Of a DNA stretch of 35,148 nt, positions 1-7,141 are shown piece by piece. The first letter of the stretch is position 1; each line of letters begins with the position of its first letter. Made by a program: the position numbers and the translations under genes. Origin of the DNA: Mucilaginibacter psychrotolerans (GTDB lineage: Bacteria > Bacteroidota > Bacteroidia > Sphingobacteriales > Sphingobacteriaceae); contig NZ_SOZE01000049.1 in assembly GCF_004519315.1 (NCBI RefSeq), positions 1 through 35,148 on the forward strand. Direction: 5' to 3'. Below the pieces are notes generated by a model. It ran no database searches and had not been told where the DNA came from. It saw only the letters and a program-made list of their open reading frames with translations.

Positions 1-131
1 GGAAATCTTCTTTAAGATACTGATTTTCAGGGCTTTAACCAAATTAATAGACAAATAAAAACCTCATAATCAGGCAATTATCTATTAAAGTTATCAACGT
101 ATTTTGACCCTTGATTCGCATAATTAATATA

Positions 132-161
132 AAAGCCTGCGAGAGTGATCTTGCAGGCTTT
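132..161 (-). terminator. Intrinsic terminator-like hairpin downstream of the HAD gene
   Basis: A perfect 9-bp inverted repeat (AAAGCCTGC at 132-140, GCAGGCTTT at 153-161) encloses a 12-nt loop. Read on the minus strand the hairpin is followed by TTTTATATTAATT, a loose U-rich tail, so it would end transcription coming from the HAD gene at 288-893. No protein-coding gene was seen in bases 1-131. Confidence 0.55.
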
Positions 162-175
162 GTTGCGATTGGCGA

Positions 176-288
176 TTTTTTAACCACAGAGGGCGCGGAG
201 AAACCTCAGAGGTGCACAGAGCTTTGCAATTATTCAGAAGTCTCTGTGACCCTCTGCGCAACCTCTGTGTAACTCTGCGGTTAAAAAC
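176..288. repeat. Large palindromic repeat with ACAGAG/CTCTG arms
   Basis: The outer arms TTTTTTAACCACAGAG (176-191) and CTCTGCGGTTAAAAAC (273-288) are nearly perfect inverted copies. The interior is built of further CTCTGTG/CACAGAG-like words in both orientations. This resembles the dispersed 'AACCACAGAG' palindromic repeats found between genes in many bacterial genomes. It abuts the stop codon of the HAD gene and would fold into a long hairpin in its 3' UTR. Confidence 0.7.
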
Positions 289-893
289 TAAAGGATATCA
301 ATAGCCAACAGTTCTTCTTTCAATTTATCTGAAGTTGTAAAATGGATACAATTAATACCCATTTTCTCTGCCGCCAGTATGTTGCGGTAATTATCGTCGA
401 TAAATAAAGATTCTGCCGGGTTTACATTGTATCTATCTAATAGTATCTGGTAAAACTCTGGCGCAGGCTTGCGCATTTTTTCTTCGCCCGATACTACTAC
501 GCCATCAAACCAGTTCAGGAAATCAAACTTTTGCTGCGCCATGGGGAAGGTCTCGGCCGACCAGTTGGTAAGGGCGTATATTTTGTATTTGCCGCTTTCC
601 CTAAGTTCCTTAAATATTTCTACGGTGCCTTCAAAGGCATCGCCCAGCATCTCTATCCAGCGGCCATAAAAGGCGCGGATGTTTTCTTCGTGATGGGGGT
701 GTTTAGCAACCAGCCATTCCGTGCCGTCCTGTAAGGAGCGGCCGGCATCCTGCTCCTCGTTCCAGTCGGAAGTTGCAACGTTTGTGAGGAAATGGCGCAT
801 TTCCTGTTCATCGGCAAAAATGCTGCGGTACATGTAATCGGGGTTCCAGTCGATAAGTACTGCGCCGAGGTCGAATATGATGGTGTTGATCAT
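288..893 (-). CDS. HAD-superfamily (subfamily IA, YihX-like) phosphatase
   Basis: This 201-residue protein is a probable cytoplasmic small-molecule phosphatase. Its N-terminus reads INTIIFDLGAVLIDWNP, the HAD motif I with nucleophile Asp8; as in YihX-type members the usual second Asp is Gly. Motif II is the Thr of ALTNWS, motif III the Lys in SGEEKMRKPAPE, and motif IV the DD of FIDDNYRN. An in-frame ATG eight codons upstream (917) exists, but the start at 893 is preferred because family members begin one to three residues before the IIFDLG strand. The substrate cannot be read from sequence; sugar phosphates or nucleotides are typical for relatives. The gene is transcribed away from the gene at 963 and is followed by a palindromic repeat and a terminator-like hairpin. 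Confidence 0.85.
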   Translation of the reverse strand: MINTIIFDLGAVLIDWNPDYMYRSIFADEQEMRHFLTNVATSDWNEEQDAGRSLQDGTEWLVAKHPHHEENIRAFYGRWIEMLGDAFEGTVEIFKELRESGKYKIYALTNWSAETFPMAQQKFDFLNWFDGVVVSGEEKMRKPAPEFYQILLDRYNVNPAESLFIDDNYRNILAAEKMGINCIHFTTSDKLKEELLAIDIL

Positions 894-962
894 GATAATT
901 TTAAGCGAAATAAACAATTTTAATTGAATGTACGGATAGTATCTTTAGCCAAATTTTTGGGG

Positions 963-1478
963 ATGTTGACAAAAGAAGAGGTCTTAAACATGGTAAATGG
1001 AATGCCTTCCATTTTTACTTTTGCTGAAATAACGGATAAATTACTCTTGCTTGATAAAATAAATATTGCGATTGGGCAAAGTAAAAACGGCGAAACGGTT
1101 TCTACGGAAGAAGCTCGAAGACTTTTATTGGATTCATTTCCCGACTCGTCTTTTCAGCTAAATAAAACAACGGCGGAATATAAGTGGGAATTGTATAACA
1201 TAGCTTTAAGGTTTTTGCCGTTTAAGGTCACGCCCAATCTCCGACGAGTTTATTTAGATATTAACATTGAAAAGCGTGAAGCGAAGCTGATTGCTTATTA
1301 CGAAATGGCACCTTCTGAAATAGAATTGGAATTGCTTGATGATATAGAAACCAACAGTTGCGCGCATACTCCAGACTCATACTTTACATCAGAGCATCGA
1401 CTTTACTCCAGTCATATATACGGTGAAACGCACGATTTTATAGTCTTCGCGGTTTTTGAACCCTATGGCGATGAATAA
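963..1478 (+). CDS. Hypothetical protein; N-terminus resembles Bacteroidota antitoxins
   Basis: I do not recognise this 171-residue protein with certainty. Residues 1-60 (starting MLTKEEVLNMVNGMP, with a later GETVSTEEARRLLL) resemble short antitoxin-like proteins paired with RelE/ParE toxins in Bacteroidota. Residues about 70-171 form a separate, acidic alpha/beta-looking domain with ALRFLPFKVTPNLRRVYLDI and IELELLDDIETN, ending in a hydrophobic strand FIVFAVFEPYGDE. That layout would suit an immunity-type protein. An alternative ATG at 924 would add 13 residues, but it lies upstream of a possible -7 box (TATCTTTA near 942-949), so 963 is preferred. No toxin gene is adjacent: neighbours are the HAD phosphatase (divergent) and a lipoprotein (convergent). 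Confidence 0.55.
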   Translation: MLTKEEVLNMVNGMPSIFTFAEITDKLLLLDKINIAIGQSKNGETVSTEEARRLLLDSFPDSSFQLNKTTAEYKWELYNIALRFLPFKVTPNLRRVYLDINIEKREAKLIAYYEMAPSEIELELLDDIETNSCAHTPDSYFTSEHRLYSSHIYGETHDFIVFAVFEPYGDE

Positions 1479-1515
1479 TTATCTGTAATACTAAGACAAG
1501 GTAGAGTTTAGCAGA

Positions 1516-1911
1516 CTATTTTTCCTTCTTTTTAGCTGTCTTCTCAAATACCTGCACATCTGTTACTACCGAATCTGCATTCAATTTAAATAGCAGCCCT
1601 TTAAAATAAGCCGTATCGATGCCTTTCATTTCGAGGGTGATATCGTAATAAAAGCTCTTGTCGGTATGGCTGTTGCGCTGCGGCGAATGCAGCAGGCGCA
1701 CCACTTGCTTGTAGGTCATGCCTTTAAGCTTGTGCGTTGCCATCAAATCTTCCACCATCATATACCGGTTGGGGAAATTGATGCCGTCGCCATCGTGCCA
1801 TCCATCGCGGGTAAAAGGCATTTTCTTTTTACAACTGCTCAGCCCCAAAACCAGCAGGGCTGCAAGCAGGGTTGATCGTTTGAAAGCCTGTTTAAGACTA
1901 ATCTTGCTCAT
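1516..1911 (-). CDS. Small lipoprotein, BamE/SmpA-like layout, in the thr operon
   Basis: This 131-residue protein has a basic N-terminus, a hydrophobic stretch and a lipobox LGLSSC at about residues 22-27, so it should be a lipoprotein with Cys27 as the lipidated residue. The mature part contains KLKGMTYKQVVRLLHSPQ followed by a Tyr-rich beta strand. That recalls the helix-then-strands layout of BamE/SmpA-type domains (GMTxxQVxxLLGxP), but the match is only by eye. It starts 2 bp after the thrC stop codon, so it is very likely co-transcribed and translationally coupled with threonine biosynthesis. Nothing in the sequence suggests a metabolic role. The C-terminus is lysine-rich (EKTAKKKEK). 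Confidence 0.7.
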   Translation of the reverse strand: MSKISLKQAFKRSTLLAALLVLGLSSCKKKMPFTRDGWHDGDGINFPNRYMMVEDLMATHKLKGMTYKQVVRLLHSPQRNSHTDKSFYYDITLEMKGIDTAYFKGLLFKLNADSVVTDVQVFEKTAKKKEK

Positions 1912-1913
1912 GC

Positions 1914-3224
1914 TTAACTGTTTTGCAGCAAATATCTCTTAAATTCATCAAATCCGGCACCTAAACTTACGGCTTTGCTGTCTTTTTGTTCCAACTCTTT
2001 CACCTGCGCAGGCACGACAATTTCCCCGGCAATTTGTTCGGTAAATACATCCGGGAATTTGCAGGGGTGCGCGGTAGACAAAAACACGCCGGCGATATCG
2101 CCCACCTGTTGTTCCTGCTGATAGGCTTTGAGGGCTTTCCACGCAATGGCGGTATGCGGGCAGGCCACGTATTGGTAGCTGTCGAATAGCTCTTGTATAG
2201 CGCCCAGAGTATCCTCATCGCTATAAGTATAGCCGGCAATGAGTGCATTCAAAGCCTCCGGGTCTTCTTTAAACAAATCGGCAATACGTACCCAGTTGCT
2301 TGGGTTGCCTACGTCCATGGCGTTGGATAGTGTTGCAACCGATGGTTTGGGCTGGTACACGCCGGTTTTTAAAAACTCGGGCACGGTATCGTTTGCGTTT
2401 GTTGCCGCAATGAATCGTTCAACGGGCAGCCCCATCTTCCAGGCCAGCAGGCCCGCGCCTATGTTACCGAAGTTGCCGCTTGGTACCGCAAATACCACTT
2501 TGCTGCTGCCGCGTTTAAGCAACTGCGCATAAGCATTGAAGTAGTAGAATGTTTGTGGGATAAGCCTGGCAATATTGATGGAATTGGCCGAAGTGAGGCG
2601 GAATTTTGCGTTCAGTTCGGCATCGGTAAAGGCTAGTTTTACCAGGGCCTGGCAATCGTCGAAAGTGCCGTCAATTTCCAGCGCGCGGATATTTTGGCCG
2701 TTAGTGGTCAGTTGTAATTCCTGTATGTCGCTTACTTTGCCTTTAGGGTAAAGGATAGTCACACGGGTATTGGGCACGCCTAAAAAACCAAGGGCAACGG
2801 CACCGCCGGTATCCCCTGAGGTCGCCACCAGTACATCCAGCTGTTTTTCGCCTTCCTCCAAAAAGTAACTCATGATACGGCTCATGAAACGCGCGCCGAA
2901 ATCCTTGAAGGCCAGTGACGGCCCATGGAAAAGCTCCAGTACGTTTACGTTATCTTCCAGCTTTACCACCGGGGCGTAAAAGTTAATGGCATCTTTAATG
3001 AGTGCTTTCAGGTCGTTGGCCGGGATATCGTCGCCAAGCAGGTTTTGTGCCACATGATAAGCAATCTCGGGCAGGGTGTACTGATCCAGGTTATGGATGA
3101 ATTTATCCCCCAGATGTGGTATTTCCACGGGCATATAAAGCCCTTTATCCTGCGGCATGCTGTTAAAAACGGCTTCTTTGAAGCCAACTCTCAGGTCGGT
3201 ATTGTTGGTACTGTAGAATTTCAT
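1914..3224 (-). CDS. thrC: Threonine synthase
   Basis: This 436-residue PLP-dependent lyase converts O-phosphohomoserine to threonine, the last step of the pathway, in the cytoplasm. The N-terminal segment (MKFYSTNNTDLRVGFKEAV, then DKGLYMPVEIP) is typical of the family. The PLP lysine is Lys107 in SLAFKDFGARFM, and the substrate/phosphate loop appears as TSGDTGGAVALGFLG. AVPSGNFGNIGAG is the PLP-phosphate loop region. Length fits the family. It is the third structural gene of the thrA-thrB-thrC operon, separated from thrB by a 130-bp spacer carrying a 25-bp perfect inverted repeat, and is followed 2 bp later by a lipoprotein gene. The start is the only ATG consistent with the family N-terminus. 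Confidence 0.96.
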   Translation of the reverse strand: MKFYSTNNTDLRVGFKEAVFNSMPQDKGLYMPVEIPHLGDKFIHNLDQYTLPEIAYHVAQNLLGDDIPANDLKALIKDAINFYAPVVKLEDNVNVLELFHGPSLAFKDFGARFMSRIMSYFLEEGEKQLDVLVATSGDTGGAVALGFLGVPNTRVTILYPKGKVSDIQELQLTTNGQNIRALEIDGTFDDCQALVKLAFTDAELNAKFRLTSANSINIARLIPQTFYYFNAYAQLLKRGSSKVVFAVPSGNFGNIGAGLLAWKMGLPVERFIAATNANDTVPEFLKTGVYQPKPSVATLSNAMDVGNPSNWVRIADLFKEDPEALNALIAGYTYSDEDTLGAIQELFDSYQYVACPHTAIAWKALKAYQQEQQVGDIAGVFLSTAHPCKFPDVFTEQIAGEIVVPAQVKELEQKDSKAVSLGAGFDEFKRYLLQNS

Positions 3225-3258
3225 TTAGTCGTCTGAATCAGAATTGTAATAAACCCCG

Positions 3259-3341
3259 CGTCATTGCGAGGAACGAAGCAATCTCTAAACTTTGCATATC
3301 CGCCCTGCTTGCCGAGGATTGCTTCGTTCCTCGCAATGACG
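3259..3341. repeat. 25-bp perfect inverted repeat between thrB and thrC
   Basis: The segments 3259-3283 and 3317-3341 are perfect reverse complements over 25 bp (core TCATTGCGAGGAACGAAGCA), separated by 33 bp. The motif resembles a dispersed 'GTCATTGCGAGGAACGAAGCAATC' intergenic repeat seen in many bacteria. Lying inside an operon, the transcript would form a very stable hairpin between thrB and thrC. There is no U-run, so a processing or stability element is more likely than a terminator. Confidence 0.9.
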
Positions 3342-3353
3342 TAGTGGAGAGAA

Positions 3354-4358
3354 CTACCCTATCACCCTCGGCCCCGCATCGTTTATAGTTGATACGTAAA
3401 TGTTAGAGCCTATTTTGATGCCGGTTAAGTGCTGCTGCAATTTTTGGGTAATGCGTTTGGCGGTTTCCTCATCTCTTGTAAAGGCAAAAACAGATGGCCC
3501 GGAACCGGAGATGCCGAAGCTCACCGCGCCCATTTCCATCGCTATCTGGCGCATTACATAAAAATCAGGAATCAACATGCTGCGTACGGGTTCTACCAGT
3601 ACATCCTGCATGCTGCGGCCAATCAAATCGATATCCTGCATAAACAGGCCGCTTACCAGGCCGGCGATGTTGCCCCATTGTGTAACGGCATCTTTCATGA
3701 AAATTTTATTGCGGATGATTTGCCTGGCCTCGCGGGTAGGTACATCCACATCCGGGAAAACAATGGCGCACCATAAACCGGCTGGATGCGGGAGGCGAAC
3801 TACATCCAACGGCTCGTAGCTTCTAATTAACACAAAGCCGCCTAATAGGGCCGGCGCTACGTTATCTGCGTGGCCATGACCGCAAGCCATTTCTTCACCC
3901 TTCATAGCGAAAGGGAGGAGGGTGGCTGCATCCGTTTCATCGCCCAGAAGCGTTTTGATGGCGAATAAACCAGCAACGGTACTTGCCGAACTCGAACCCA
4001 GTCCGCTGCCGATAGGCATTTTTTTGTGCAGTTCTATATCTAAACCAATATCGGTACGGCCAACACTTTCCAAATAGTGTTGTACGCTTACGCTTACGGT
4101 ATTTTTGGCCGGGTTAAGTGGCAGGCGACCATCATCGCCGGTTATTTTGCTGATGGTGATGCCGGGTTTATTGGTCATCCGCATGATCACCTCGTCGCCT
4201 GGTTCGTTTACCGCGAAGCCTAACACATCAAAACCGCAAACCACATTGGCAACAGTAGCGGGTGCAAAAACAGCAATCGTCGAGCCCCCCCCGCCTCCGC
4301 TAACCAGCGGAGGAGCTTTTGAAAGGGTTGGTTCAATAGTATTATTTATATTTTCCAT
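3354..4358 (-). CDS. thrB: Homoserine kinase
   Basis: This 334-residue GHMP kinase phosphorylates homoserine to O-phosphohomoserine using ATP. The family start is clear from IAVFAPATVANVVCGFDVLGFAV, and the ATP-binding GHMP loop is PIGSGLGSSSASTVAG. The C-terminal GHMP motif is SFGISGSGPSVFAF. A TTG at 4370 would give a longer form, but the ATG at 4358 is preferred. Even so, about 27 residues precede the usual family start, including the run PPLVSGGGGGST. That run is encoded by an 8-bp-stem palindrome plus an eight-G tract resembling the dispersed repeats of this genome, so the extension looks like a repeat that entered the reading frame. The gene lies between thrA and thrC in the operon. Confidence 0.94.
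   Translation of the reverse strand: MENINNTIEPTLSKAPPLVSGGGGGSTIAVFAPATVANVVCGFDVLGFAVNEPGDEVIMRMTNKPGITISKITGDDGRLPLNPAKNTVSVSVQHYLESVGRTDIGLDIELHKKMPIGSGLGSSSASTVAGLFAIKTLLGDETDAATLLPFAMKGEEMACGHGHADNVAPALLGGFVLIRSYEPLDVVRLPHPAGLWCAIVFPDVDVPTREARQIIRNKIFMKDAVTQWGNIAGLVSGLFMQDIDLIGRSMQDVLVEPVRSMLIPDFYVMRQIAMEMGAVSFGISGSGPSVFAFTRDEETAKRITQKLQQHLTGIKIGSNIYVSTINDAGPRVIG
4285..4313. repeat. Palindrome plus eight-C tract inside the 5' end of thrB
   Basis: CCTCCGCT (4294-4301) and AGCGGAGG (4306-4313) form a perfect 8-bp hairpin with a 4-nt loop, next to eight consecutive C at 4285-4292 (G on the coding strand). Together they encode about residues 16-25 of ThrB, upstream of the conserved kinase start. 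The G/C-rich look matches the intergenic repeats nearby and differs from the surrounding codons. Confidence 0.7.
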
Positions 4359-4377
4359 TTTTATATTCAAACTATAG

Positions 4378-4440
4378 TTCCCCCTTTAGGGGGCTAGGGG
4401 GCTAAAATTCTATTCCCCCTTTAGGGGGTTAGGGGGCTAA
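4378..4440. repeat. Two direct copies of a 28-bp CCCCCTTTAGGGGG repeat
   Basis: Near-identical 28-bp copies lie at 4378-4405 and 4413-4440, 35 bp apart, differing at one base. Each has CCCCCTTTAGGGGG followed by (C/T)TAGGGGGCTAA, so each can form a small hairpin. This looks like an abundant intergenic repeat of Sphingobacteriaceae genomes (from memory, not checked). The second copy contains the TAG stop codon of thrA (4437-4439). The pair fills the thrA-thrB spacer. Confidence 0.85.
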
Positions 4441-6887
4441 TTCGCGCCCACGTTTATCAAATCAGCAAACACACCTGCGGCGGTTACTTCGGCACCTGCA
4501 CCGGGGCCTTTTACTACCAGCGGGCGCTCTTTGTACCTATCAGTTGTGAAAGAGATAACATTATCGCTGCCGCTCAGCATATAAAAAGGATGGTTTTCAT
4601 CAACCATTTGCAGGGTTATGGATGCCTTGCCGTTTTCCAGCTTGCCAATGTAACGCAATACTTTTTTGTCTTTCTCTGCCGTATCCTTCAGGTTTGCAAA
4701 GAAAGCATCTTCAGACTTTAATGCAGCATAAAAATCTTCAACGGTTTGGGCCTCAAGGCAGGCTTTGGGTAATATGGCATCTATCTGTACGTCGCTGGCT
4801 TCCATTTCGTAACCGGCATCGCGGGCAAGTATCAGCATCTTGCGCATGAAATCTTTGCCGCTGAGGTCGTCGCGCGGATCAGGTTCGGTATAGCCTTTTT
4901 CCTGAGCCTCCTTTACCACATCGTGAAAATTGGCATCGCCTTTAAAGTAATTGAATATGTACGATATGGTTCCCGATAGGATAGCTTCGATGCGTTGCAC
5001 CCTGTCGCCGCTGCTCATCAAATCCTTTAACGTACGGATGATAGGCAGGCCGGCACCTACGTTGGTTTCGTAAAAGAAATCAACCCCGTGACGGCGTGCG
5101 GTATCTCTGAATGTTTTGTACTGGCTATAACTTGCCGAGTTGCCTATCTTATTGCAGGTTACTACCGATATATTTGATTTGAAAATCTCCTCGTAGAAAC
5201 CTATTGGTGTTGGACTGGCGGTATTATCGATGAACACGCAGTTGGGCAGGTTCATCTCTTTCATATGGTGGATGAATGTTTTCAGGTCGGCCTCATGGTG
5301 CGATTGCGCCAATGCATCTTCCCAGCTATCCAGCGATAAACCATCGCTGTTGAAAACCATTTTGCGGGTATTGCTGATGCCCGCGATTTTCACCTGGATT
5401 CCGTTGTTTTTCTGCAAAAATCCAGCATTATCTGCCAGTTGTTTGAACAATGTTTTGCCGATGTTGCCGGTACCGAGGCAAAAGGCATGCAGTGTTTTGG
5501 TAAGCTCGATAAAGAATGAATCGTGCACCGCATTCAGCGCTTTTGCCAGGTCGGTGGCAGAGATGATAACCGAGATGTTGTACTCCGATGAGCCCTGCGC
5601 AATTGCTCTTACGTTGATACCGTTGCGGCCAAGTGCATGGAACAACTTGCCGCTTACGCCCGGCGTTTGTTTCATATTTTCACCTACGATGGCCAATATC
5701 GCCTGTCCTTTTTCTACCACCAAGGGTTCCAGCTTATTGGCTAATAGCTCAAGTTCAAACTCCTGTTCTATTAGCATTTGGGCCTTGCCTACATCAGTCG
5801 GTTGCACCGCGAAGGTGATGCTATGTTCTGATGAGGACTGGGTAATTAAGATGATATTGATTTGCTCCCTGGCCAACAAGGAAAACAAGCGACCGCTGAA
5901 GCCCGATTTGCCCACCATGCCGCTGCCTTCGAGGCTGAGGATACTGATGTTATTGATGGAGGAGATACCCTTGATAGGCAGGGTAGATGCTTTACAATCG
6001 TGGCGGATAACGGTGCCCGCAAACTCCGGCTCGAAAGTGTTTTTGATGACGATTGGTATCTTCTTCAAAAAGGCGGGTATCATGGTTGGCGGGTAAATTA
6101 CTTTGGCGCCGAAGTACGATAACTCCATCGCTTCGGTATAAGTAAGTTCTTCCAGCGAGAATGCCTTTTTTACCATGCGCGGGTCGGCAGTCATCATGCC
6201 GTTTACGTCGGTCCATATTTGTATTTCCTGTGCATGTAGCGCCGAGCCGAATATGGCTGCGGTGTAATCGCTGCCGCCACGGCCAAGGGTGGTGATCTGC
6301 CCGGCTTCGTTACCGGCAATAAAGCCCGTTACCACCAGCAGCTTATCGCTGTTTTCGGCATAAAAGCCCTGTATCAGGCGGTCGGTCAACTCCATGTTCA
6401 CACGGGCATTGCCAAATGCGCTATCGGTTTTGATGAGTTCGGAAGCATCAACAAAGATGGCTTCGGGGAAATGCTGTGCCGCAATTTTTGCGATCATCAT
6501 GGCCGAGCAGCGTTCGCCAAAGCTCAGGATGGTATCGCGGGTTTTGGCCGTAAGCTCGCGCAGGGTAAGCACACCCTGCAGCAATTCTTCCAGCTGGTTA
6601 AAGTGTATTTTTAAGCGGGTAAAAGCCGGGTTTTGGTTTTGGATATCCAGCAAGGCTTTTACCACTTCAAAGTGGCGGCGTTCCAGTTCGGCTAATTCTG
6701 CCGTAAATTCCTTACCGGCTGCTGCGCCCTCTGCCATAGCAACCAGCAGGTTGGTAATGCCGCTCATGGCGGATAATACCACTACAGGCTTGCTGCCGTT
6801 CTTGTTTTCTTCCTTTAAGATGTCGAGCAGTGTTTTGATGCTGCTTACCGACCCGACCGAGGTTCCCCCGAATTTTAAAACTTTCAT
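4437..6887 (-). CDS. thrA: Bifunctional aspartokinase / homoserine dehydrogenase
   Basis: This 816-residue fused enzyme catalyses the first (aspartate to aspartyl phosphate) and third (aspartate semialdehyde to homoserine) steps of threonine synthesis. The kinase domain occupies about residues 1-300 (MKVLKFGGTSVGS at the start, then TLGRGGSDYTAAIFG). Two ACT-type regulatory segments follow at about 305-460 (SILSLEGSGMVG; AILAIVGENM). The NAD(P)-binding dehydrogenase domain runs from about 465 to the end (FCLGTGNIGKTL; later NVGAGLPIIRTL and EPDPRDDLSGKD with catalytic acidic/Lys residues). Length matches ThrA/MetL-type fusions. ThrA-type allosteric inhibition by threonine is likely given the operon, but is inferred. 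It is the first structural gene after an attenuator. Confidence 0.97.
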   Translation of the reverse strand: MKVLKFGGTSVGSVSSIKTLLDILKEENKNGSKPVVVLSAMSGITNLLVAMAEGAAAGKEFTAELAELERRHFEVVKALLDIQNQNPAFTRLKIHFNQLEELLQGVLTLRELTAKTRDTILSFGERCSAMMIAKIAAQHFPEAIFVDASELIKTDSAFGNARVNMELTDRLIQGFYAENSDKLLVVTGFIAGNEAGQITTLGRGGSDYTAAIFGSALHAQEIQIWTDVNGMMTADPRMVKKAFSLEELTYTEAMELSYFGAKVIYPPTMIPAFLKKIPIVIKNTFEPEFAGTVIRHDCKASTLPIKGISSINNISILSLEGSGMVGKSGFSGRLFSLLAREQINIILITQSSSEHSITFAVQPTDVGKAQMLIEQEFELELLANKLEPLVVEKGQAILAIVGENMKQTPGVSGKLFHALGRNGINVRAIAQGSSEYNISVIISATDLAKALNAVHDSFFIELTKTLHAFCLGTGNIGKTLFKQLADNAGFLQKNNGIQVKIAGISNTRKMVFNSDGLSLDSWEDALAQSHHEADLKTFIHHMKEMNLPNCVFIDNTASPTPIGFYEEIFKSNISVVTCNKIGNSASYSQYKTFRDTARRHGVDFFYETNVGAGLPIIRTLKDLMSSGDRVQRIEAILSGTISYIFNYFKGDANFHDVVKEAQEKGYTEPDPRDDLSGKDFMRKMLILARDAGYEMEASDVQIDAILPKACLEAQTVEDFYAALKSEDAFFANLKDTAEKDKKVLRYIGKLENGKASITLQMVDENHPFYMLSGSDNVISFTTDRYKERPLVVKGPGAGAEVTAAGVFADLINVGAN

Positions 6888-6900
6888 TATTGCGATAAAA

Positions 6901-6936
6901 AATAAAAAAGCCTTCCTCTTTGCGGAGGAAGGCTTT
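6901..6936 (-). terminator. Attenuator terminator of the thr operon
   Basis: On the minus strand a perfect 12-bp stem (AAAGCCTTCCTC, 6936-6925, with GAGGAAGGCTTT, 6918-6907) and a 6-nt loop are followed by a run of U (TTTTTTATTTTTTAT). It lies between the leader peptide and the thrA start (6887). Its 5' arm is also complementary over 9 bp to 6975-6983, which gives the alternative antiterminator. Confidence 0.93.
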
Positions 6937-6983
6937 CATTTGGTTTGTCTTTATGTTTTACACCATACGATTATCTTCCTCCG
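6923..6983 (-). promoter_or_regulatory. Antiterminator pairing of the thr attenuator
   Basis: The leader transcript contains CGGAGGAAG (complement of 6975-6983), which covers the last sense codons beside the leader stop. It pairs perfectly over 9 bp with CTTCCTCCG (complement of 6923-6931), the 5' arm and loop edge of the terminator. A ribosome finishing the leader would cover 6975-6983 and let the terminator form. A ribosome stalled at the Thr/Ile run would leave it free to pair and prevent termination. This is the classical logic of translation-coupled attenuation. Confidence 0.85.
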
Positions 6984-7036
6984 TGTTTTATCCCGGTGGT
7001 AATAATGGTTGTAATAATGGTGTTGTTAAGTCTCAT
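6971..7036 (-). CDS. thrL: thr operon leader peptide, Thr/Ile-rich
   Basis: This 21-codon ORF starts with ATG at 7036 and ends with TAA at 6971-6973. It encodes MRLNN, then TIITTIITT (residues 6-14, all Thr or Ile), then GIKHGGR: five Thr and five Ile in total. Composition and placement match the function of the E. coli thr leader, which is also rich in Thr and Ile. The protein itself has no other expected role; its translation rate would sense charged tRNA-Thr and tRNA-Ile. There is no Shine-Dalgarno sequence, which is normal for Bacteroidota. It is followed directly by the antiterminator and terminator described separately. Confidence 0.9.
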   Translation of the reverse strand: MRLNNTIITTIITTGIKHGGR

Positions 7037-7047
7037 ATATAATGTCG

Positions 7048-7080
7048 GTAAAGTAAGTAGATTATTTCCTAACAAACAAG
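7048..7080 (-). promoter_or_regulatory. Probable thr operon promoter
   Basis: On the minus strand TACTTTAC (7055-7048) is one base off the Bacteroidota -7 box TAnnTTTG, with TTTG (7076-7073) and CTTG (7080-7077) about 17-21 bp upstream as candidate -33 elements. Transcription would begin a few bases before the leader ATG at 7036. Confidence 0.45.
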
Positions 7081-7141
7081 GGTTATTTTCATTTTTATTA
7101 GATATCCGTTATCATGCGTATTTTTTGTAACATTAACGCAT

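Noticed and set aside
5230..6096. 288-codon plus-strand ORF
   Set aside because: It lies wholly antisense to the well-supported thrA gene and has no recognisable domain.
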